Assembly (NCBI GenBank): GCA_001941045.1
Contig: MSHD01000007.1
Coordinates: forward strand, 135,626 to 199,625
Length of the DNA stretch: 64,000 nt
Origin: Lachnospiraceae bacterium Zagget2
GTDB lineage: Bacteria; Bacillota; Clostridia; Lachnospirales; Lachnospiraceae
Reading direction: 5' to 3'
Positions 59,171 to 64,000 of this stretch are shown piece by piece (the first letter of the stretch is position 1; each line of letters starts with the position of its first letter). The position numbers and the translations under genes are program-made. The notes beneath the pieces are model-generated. The model was not told where the DNA came from and did not search any database. It saw only the letters and a program-made list of their open reading frames with translations.

Positions 59171-59213
59171 GGAGACGGACACAGAAAAGCTTTTCTCCGG
59201 AAAGGAGAGAAGC

Positions 59214-59663
59214 GTGACATATAAGAGAATCAGAGATTTGGCTGTATTCGGTCTGGCACTGCTTCTGAGCATGAGTCTGTCCGGATGCAGTTTTTCTTTT
59301 CTGGGTTTCCGCGTGGGAAAGAGCGAGGACTTCGTGTTTTACTGCGCGGAGGAGGTCGAAGGCAGCCAGGCGACGGCGGTGGAGTCTGCTCAGGCGAGCG
59401 ATGGATTTGGTGAAGCGTGGGCAGCGACAGAAGGAAGTGCGGAAGGCACCGGCGGAGAGTCCGCCGACACTCGCGTGAATATCAACACTGCTGACCGCGA
59501 GGCGCTGATGAGTCTCAATGGCATCGGCGAGAGCCGGGCGGATGCGATCATTGAGTACCGGGCGCAGAACGGCTCTTTTTCGAGTCCGGAGCAGATCATG
59601 GAAGTCTCCGGCATTGCGGAGGGCATTTACGCAAAAATCAAGGATCAGATCAGAGTTCAGTAA
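59214..59663 (+). CDS. comEA: ComEA-type helix-hairpin-helix DNA-binding lipoprotein
   Basis: A 149-residue protein. The C-terminal 60 residues are a ComEA helix-hairpin-helix pair (VNINTADREALMSLNGIGESRADAII, here in two parts: VNINTADREALMSL, GIGESRADAI), which binds double-stranded DNA during uptake. The N-terminus has a signal with lipobox SMSLSGC, so it is a lipoprotein rather than a bitopic membrane protein as in Bacillus. The 70-residue linker is Ala/Glu/Ser-rich. GTG 59214 follows AAAGGAG. The ComEC gene is found 3 kb downstream. Confidence 0.87.
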   Translation: MTYKRIRDLAVFGLALLLSMSLSGCSFSFLGFRVGKSEDFVFYCAEEVEGSQATAVESAQASDGFGEAWAATEGSAEGTGGESADTRVNINTADREALMSLNGIGESRADAIIEYRAQNGSFSSPEQIMEVSGIAEGIYAKIKDQIRVQ

Positions 59664-59674
59664 GGAGGGGCATG

Positions 59675-60364
59675 ATGGCACAGAGAATACTGGTGGTGGA
59701 CGATGAAAAGCTGATTGTGAAAGGAATCCGTTTCAGCCTCGAACAGGACGGTATGGAAGTGGACTGCGCCTATGACGGGGAGGAAGCGCTGGAGAAGATA
59801 CGTGCGAACGAGTATGATCTCATTTTGCTGGACGTGATGCTGCCGAAGCTGAATGGCTTTGAGGTGTGTCAGCAGGTGCGTGAGTTTTCCAGCGTTCCGG
59901 TTGTCATGCTGACAGCGAAGGGCGACGATATGGACAAGATCCTCGGCCTGGACTACGGCGCGGACGATTACATTACAAAGCCTTTCAATATTCTCGAAGT
60001 CAAGGCCCGGATCAAGGCGATCATGCGCCGGACGAAGAAGAAGGAGCCGGAGAAGGAGACTCTTCGGGTAATCGATAAAGGGGATCTGCACATGGACTGC
60101 GAGGGGCGCAGGATGAGCATTGCCGGGAAGGAGATCAATCTGACGGCAAAGGAATTTGACCTGCTTGAGCTGATGGCGACGAACCCGAATCGCGTGTACA
60201 GCCGGGATCATCTGCTGAATGCCGTGTGGGGCTATGATTACCCGGGCGATGTGCGGACCGTGGACGTGCATATCCGCCGCCTGCGTGAGAAGATTGAGCC
60301 CAATCCGAGCGAACCGAAATACGTACATACGAAATGGGGAGTAGGGTACTACTTTAATGTTTAA
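59675..60364 (+). CDS. OmpR/PhoB-family response regulator
   Basis: A 229-residue regulator. The receiver domain has DDEK near the start, the phosphoacceptor Asp in LILLDVMLPKLNGF near residue 52 and the Lys in YITKPFN. The C-terminal winged helix includes LTAKEFDLLELM and RTVDVHIRRLREKIE. Sequence is close to WalR/PhoP-type regulators. ATG 59675 has GGAGG 6 bp upstream. It overlaps the kinase gene by 8 bp. Confidence 0.95.
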   Translation: MAQRILVVDDEKLIVKGIRFSLEQDGMEVDCAYDGEEALEKIRANEYDLILLDVMLPKLNGFEVCQQVREFSSVPVVMLTAKGDDMDKILGLDYGADDYITKPFNILEVKARIKAIMRRTKKKEPEKETLRVIDKGDLHMDCEGRRMSIAGKEINLTAKEFDLLELMATNPNRVYSRDHLLNAVWGYDYPGDVRTVDVHIRRLREKIEPNPSEPKYVHTKWGVGYYFNV

Positions 60365-61793
60365 AAATTTCAAGGTTAAAGGAAAATTTTTCAGAAGCCT
60401 GAATTTCCGTATCATGCTGTTTCTGTTCCTTTTTGGTACTCTCAGTGCAGCTCTGACGGCTGTCGTACTTCGCGTGTTCTATGAAAGGCAGGCGCTTACC
60501 CAGCTTGCGGATGAAGTCCGGAATCAGTGCCAGATTCTGTCGACTCAGATTGTCAGCGCCGATTATCTGCATGAGCCGGAAAATGAGATTTTGGCCGGAG
60601 ACATCAGCCAGGTGGCCACGCTCTATGACGGGCGGATTATCCTCATCGACGACAATCTTGTGATTGTAGAGGACACCTATGATTTTGAGGAGAGCCTCAC
60701 GATGGTGGCGGAGAATGTCATCAAATGTTTCCGGGGCGAGACGGTTGAGGACTATGTGAGCGGCCGCTACATTCAGATCACGGTTCCCATCACCTGGACA
60801 GAAGGGGAGGAGACGACGATCGTCGGCGTCATTCTGGCCAGCGCATCCACAGACAATATCTATATCAGACTGGACGAGTTTGAATTTTCAGCGCAGATCT
60901 GCGTCCTGGTCATTGCCTTCTGCTCGCTTTTCCTGGCGATTCTGCTTTCGCGGCTGCTCGTAAAGCCGCTGCGTCATATGAACCAGTACATTGGGGATAT
61001 GCTGGACGGCATGCTCGAGGATAATATGAATATTCACGACTGTACGGAGGTCGAGATGATCTCGGACTCCTTCAATCTGATGCTCGCGAAGCTGCGCGTC
61101 ATGGAAGAATCCCGTCAGGAATTTGTGTCGAATGTCTCGCATGAGCTGAAGACCCCGCTGGCCTCGATGAAGGTGCTGGCGGACTCGCTGCTGGCGCAGG
61201 AGGACACGCCGAGGGAGCTCTATCAGGAATTCATGGGAGATATTGCCAGCGAGATTGATCGGGAGAATACGATCATTTCTGATCTGCTCACGCTGGTGAA
61301 GATGGATCGCAAGACGCCGGAGCTGAATGTGGAGACGGTGGATATCAACGAATTTCTGGAGCAGATACTCAAACGGCTCAGGCCGATTGCAGAAAAGGAA
61401 AATATTGAGGTCGTCTTTGAGAGCAATCGCAGCGTCAGCGCGGAGATCGATCCGACGCGCCTCTCACTCGCCTTCACGAACCTGGTCGAAAACGCGATTA
61501 AATACAACCGTAATGGCGGCTGGGTGCGCGTGACGCTTGACGCTGATCACAAGTTCTTTTATGTGAAGGTCAGCGATTCGGGTATTGGCATCCCGCAGGA
61601 ATCGCTGGACTATGTATTTGAACGCTTTTACCGTGTAGATAAATCCCATTCCCGGGAGATCGGCGGGACAGGTCTTGGGCTTGCTATCACGAAAAGTGCG
61701 GTCGTGGCACATCGCGGTGCGATCAAAGTGCAGAGTACCGTCGACGAGGGGACGACCTTCACAGTGCGGATTCCGCTGAAATATATTGTGTAG
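60357..61793 (+). CDS. sensor histidine kinase
   Basis: A 478-residue membrane kinase, partner of the preceding regulator. Two helices (residues 19-38 and about 180-200) enclose an extracytoplasmic sensor of about 140 residues. A HAMP domain, the HisKA box with FVSNVSHELKTPLASM (phosphoacceptor His near residue 263) and an HATPase with NLVENAIKYN, DSGIGIP and GTGLGLAI follow. The arrangement is like PhoR/WalK/ResE. A GerMN lipoprotein gene follows at 14 bp. Confidence 0.95.
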   Translation: MFKNFKVKGKFFRSLNFRIMLFLFLFGTLSAALTAVVLRVFYERQALTQLADEVRNQCQILSTQIVSADYLHEPENEILAGDISQVATLYDGRIILIDDNLVIVEDTYDFEESLTMVAENVIKCFRGETVEDYVSGRYIQITVPITWTEGEETTIVGVILASASTDNIYIRLDEFEFSAQICVLVIAFCSLFLAILLSRLLVKPLRHMNQYIGDMLDGMLEDNMNIHDCTEVEMISDSFNLMLAKLRVMEESRQEFVSNVSHELKTPLASMKVLADSLLAQEDTPRELYQEFMGDIASEIDRENTIISDLLTLVKMDRKTPELNVETVDINEFLEQILKRLRPIAEKENIEVVFESNRSVSAEIDPTRLSLAFTNLVENAIKYNRNGGWVRVTLDADHKFFYVKVSDSGIGIPQESLDYVFERFYRVDKSHSREIGGTGLGLAITKSAVVAHRGAIKVQSTVDEGTTFTVRIPLKYIV

Positions 61794-61807
61794 TTGAGGA
61801 AATCTTG

Positions 61808-62722
61808 ATGAAGAAACGGGTTTGGCTCTTTGTCCTGCTGTGCGCGGCGCTGCTGCTGGCCGGCTGCTCCGAGCGCAGAGAGGAGGAGGAGAGCGGATAT
61901 AAAATATGGTACCTGAATCAGGATGAAACCAGTATTTCTTATGAGTACCGGGAGCTTCAGGCGAAGACCACGGAAGGTATGGTCAGCGAAATGCTGGAAC
62001 TTCTGCAGGAAGATCCGGTTGACGAAGAGCTTGTAAGTGCGCTTCCGGAGGAAGTGCGCGTCCTGGACAGCACGCTGGAGGGTTCCAGGCTCAGCCTTGA
62101 TTTTTCCGGTGAGTATTCGGCGATGGAAAAGACGCGGGAGGTACTGGGCAGGGCAGCCTACGTGCGCACATTCTGCCAGCTTCAGGGTGTGGAATATGTG
62201 AGTTTCCTGGTGGATGGAGAATCTTTAACTGACACGAATGGCGTGTTGATCGGTTACATGAACGATGAGCAGTTTATTGAAAGCGCAGGCGAGGAGAGTA
62301 CAGTCTATAAGACTGCGGAGCTGACGCTTTATTTTACCAATGAGGCGGGAGACGCACTGGTGGCCGAGCAGGTCACGATGGAGTATAACAGTAACATTTC
62401 ATTGGAAAAGCTGATTGTGGAGGAACTGATTTCCGGCCCGATCTCGGAGGGGCTGTATCCGATGATACCGCCCGAGACGAAGCTGATCAGTATTTCGATT
62501 AAGGATGGCATCTGCTATGTGAATCTGGATGAAACCTTCCTGGAATCTGTTTATAATGTCGCGGAGGCTGTCCCGATCTACGCGATTGTCAATTCGATTG
62601 TGGACAATACGGATGCCGAACAGGTGCAGATCAGCATCAACGGCGAGACGAACCAGCTCTTTCGCGAGACGATCAGCTTTAATACGATTTTTGAGAAGAA
62701 TGAGGAGCTGATAGAAGAATGA
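61808..62722 (+). CDS. lipoprotein with two GerMN domains
   Basis: A 304-residue lipoprotein: signal and lipobox LLLAGC (Cys20), then two GerMN (spore germination and sporulation) domains, the first around residues 32-150 (MVSEMLELLQEDPVDEELVSALP) and the second around 165-290 (LIVEELISGPISEGLYPMIPPE). Such proteins occur beside YycF/WalR-like two-component systems. ATG 61808 has GAGGA 7 bp upstream; the TTG just before it is not needed. It overlaps comEC by four bases (ATGA). Confidence 0.9.
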   Translation: MKKRVWLFVLLCAALLLAGCSERREEEESGYKIWYLNQDETSISYEYRELQAKTTEGMVSEMLELLQEDPVDEELVSALPEEVRVLDSTLEGSRLSLDFSGEYSAMEKTREVLGRAAYVRTFCQLQGVEYVSFLVDGESLTDTNGVLIGYMNDEQFIESAGEESTVYKTAELTLYFTNEAGDALVAEQVTMEYNSNISLEKLIVEELISGPISEGLYPMIPPETKLISISIKDGICYVNLDETFLESVYNVAEAVPIYAIVNSIVDNTDAEQVQISINGETNQLFRETISFNTIFEKNEELIEE

Positions 62723-64000
62723 AAGAAAGGCCGGCTGCCTGCGCGGCGCTGGTGCTGTTTCTGCTTCTTCTGCTTCTGCCGGCAGGGCTGCTGAAGAAAG
62801 CGCCGCCGGTCACACAGAAGCAGACGGGGCGGATCACAGGCCGGGTCGCCAGGTGGTCCATAAAAGACGAAGGCATGCAGCTTGATCTGGTGAACTGCCG
62901 GATCCAGGCCGGGGAGGGCACTGTTTGTGCCGGTCATATCCTCGTATATCTGTCGGACGCGGCCGATTATCCGGTCGGCGCGGATCTTTCCTTATCGGGA
63001 ACCATTTATCCAGTTGAAGAAGCTACAAATCCAGGACAGTTTGACAGCAGTCTCTACTATGGAGCGAAGGGCATTTCCTGCAGTGTTTTTGCGGAGAATG
63101 CGCAGATTCTTGCGCTGCATCCCGCGCCGCTGCGTGAAAAGCTCCTGCAGTTGAAAAAACGTCTGGGTGAGGTCTACGACACCGTGCTTGATGAGGAGGA
63201 CGCCGGCGTCATCCGGGCAATGGTGCTCGGCGAAAAGAGCGCGCTGGATACCGATACCAGGAATCTATATCAGAGAAACGGGATCTCGCATCTGCTCGCA
63301 ATCTCGGGCCTGCATATTTCACTGATCGGGATGGGATTTTACCGCATTTTACGCAGGCTGAGCGGGCATTATCTTCCGGCGGGTATCCTTTCCATTCTGC
63401 TGATTGTGGCATACGGCTTCATGACCGGGGCTTCGGTCTCCGCCCTGCGCGCTGTGATCATGTGCATACTCATGGTGACGGCGGATCTGGTCGGCCGAAG
63501 CTATGATATGCTGACGGCGATGGGCGCCGCGGCGATCGTCCTGCTGGTCTCGTCGCCGCTGAACAGCACGCAGAGCGGCTTTCTGCCCTCTTTTGGAGCA
63601 GTGCTCGGTATCGCACTGTTTTCCCCGCTTCTGCGCTTATATCGCCCGAAGCAGGGAAGAGTTTTTCAGGCGCTGGGGGTCAGCCTGTCCGTGCTGGCTG
63701 TGACCTTTCCGGTTTTATTGTGCGCGTTTTCCGAGTATTCGCCATATTCTACTCTTCTGAATCTGCTTGTCATTCCGCTGATGAGTGTGCTCATGGCAGC
63801 GGCGGTTCTCTGCGGCCTGTCAGGATTATTTTCACTTGTCCTGGCACGGATACCTGCGCTTCTCTGCCATCTGATTCTGCTGTTTTATCGGAAGATGGGA
63901 GAGCTGTGTCTGAAGCTCCCCGGTTCGGTGCTGCCAATCGGAACGCCGCCCGGGTGGAAAATTGTGCTGTATTATATTATGTTGTGCGTGGCGCTTGTCC
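62719..64000 (+). CDS. comEC: DNA uptake channel ComEC (3' end outside window)
   Basis: The frame is open from ATG 62719 to the window end, 427 codons. An N-terminal membrane helix is followed by an OB-like outer domain (ITGRVARWSIKDEGMQLDLV, about residues 40-130) and then the Competence domain with the signature GISHLLAISGLHISLIG near residue 187, TGASVSALRAVIMC near 235 and several more membrane helices. The C-terminal metallo-beta-lactamase-like domain, if present, lies beyond the window. With comEA nearby it suggests a DNA import system. Confidence 0.93.
   Translation, partial: MKERPAACAALVLFLLLLLLPAGLLKKAPPVTQKQTGRITGRVARWSIKDEGMQLDLVNCRIQAGEGTVCAGHILVYLSDAADYPVGADLSLSGTIYPVEEATNPGQFDSSLYYGAKGISCSVFAENAQILALHPAPLREKLLQLKKRLGEVYDTVLDEEDAGVIRAMVLGEKSALDTDTRNLYQRNGISHLLAISGLHISLIGMGFYRILRRLSGHYLPAGILSILLIVAYGFMTGASVSALRAVIMCILMVTADLVGRSYDMLTAMGAAAIVLLVSSPLNSTQSGFLPSFGAVLGIALFSPLLRLYRPKQGRVFQALGVSLSVLAVTFPVLLCAFSEYSPYSTLLNLLVIPLMSVLMAAAVLCGLSGLFSLVLARIPALLCHLILLFYRKMGELCLKLPGSVLPIGTPPGWKIVLYYIMLCVALV

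Noticed and set aside
1-64000. CRISPR arrays, insertion sequences, ribosomal RNA
   Set aside because: No regularly spaced repeats, transposase genes, terminal inverted repeats or rRNA sequence were seen on either strand.

Overview
The window looks like chromosomal DNA of an endospore-forming Clostridia, most likely a Lachnospiraceae member. Base composition is fairly GC-rich for a Firmicute. Shine-Dalgarno sites are strong (AGGAGG type), with some TTG and GTG starts. Sporulation genes (yabP, yabQ, spoIIE, a CotS-type kinase) sit in the conserved Firmicute order with rqcP, divIC, tilS, hpt and ftsH. Almost every gene is on the + strand. Only argG, an iron-dependent alcohol dehydrogenase and one small conserved gene are on the - strand.

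Bases 1-11836 are the accessory and most unusual part. They hold the end of an ADP-ribosyltransferase (R-S-E type), then an AAA+ ATPase resembling the ATPase of extracellular contractile injection systems (Afp15/Pvc15 type), a tandem-GNAT protein, an unrecognised 878-residue helical protein with a disordered N-terminus, a GH3-type acyl-adenylate/amide synthetase, a MATE transporter split by an in-frame TGA from its ATPase-like tail, and a membrane-anchored SpoIIE-type PP2C phosphatase. I read this as the cargo end of an injection-system locus (structural genes would lie upstream, outside the window) next to a membrane partner-switching module.

Bases 11824-29579 are conserved core: a 2-hydroxyacid dehydrogenase with pth and mfd, a PrsA-like lipoprotein, pncB, a CotS-type kinase, phosphoglucomutase, then hup-rqcP-yabP-yabQ-divIC-spoIIE-tilS-hpt-ftsH. 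The yabP ribosome-binding site lies inside a terminator-like hairpin, and spoIIE has a Spo0A box and a wide-spaced promoter.

Bases 29600-40458 are mixed metabolism and stress genes: an FGGY sugar kinase and a second 2-hydroxyacid dehydrogenase, a small lipoprotein, tRNA-Gln(CTG), a signal-less GH25-LysM lysin, aspartate kinase, a lysophospholipase-like hydrolase, a DUF1002 protein, a small alarmone synthetase and a CBS/DRTGG-type family II pyrophosphatase. Bases 40505-44198 are a ferrous-iron operon (feoA-feoA-feoB, a Cys-rich FeoB-associated peptide, an atypical Fur-like regulator) with a good Fur box. Next come a sodium:solute symporter, an AAA/PD-(D/E)XK protein of lower GC, an alcohol dehydrogenase, a YqeG-type HAD phosphatase and lipoproteins.

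Bases 50996-57296 encode arginine synthesis: argG diverges from argC-GNAT-argJ-argB-argD across a probable ArgR-controlled intergenic region. The window ends with an orphan solute-binding protein, a small DMT transporter, a lipoprotein form of ComEA, an OmpR-type two-component system, a GerMN lipoprotein and the start of comEC. Many genes are preceded by clear sigma-A-like promoters, and most transcription-unit ends carry intrinsic terminators; both are listed.
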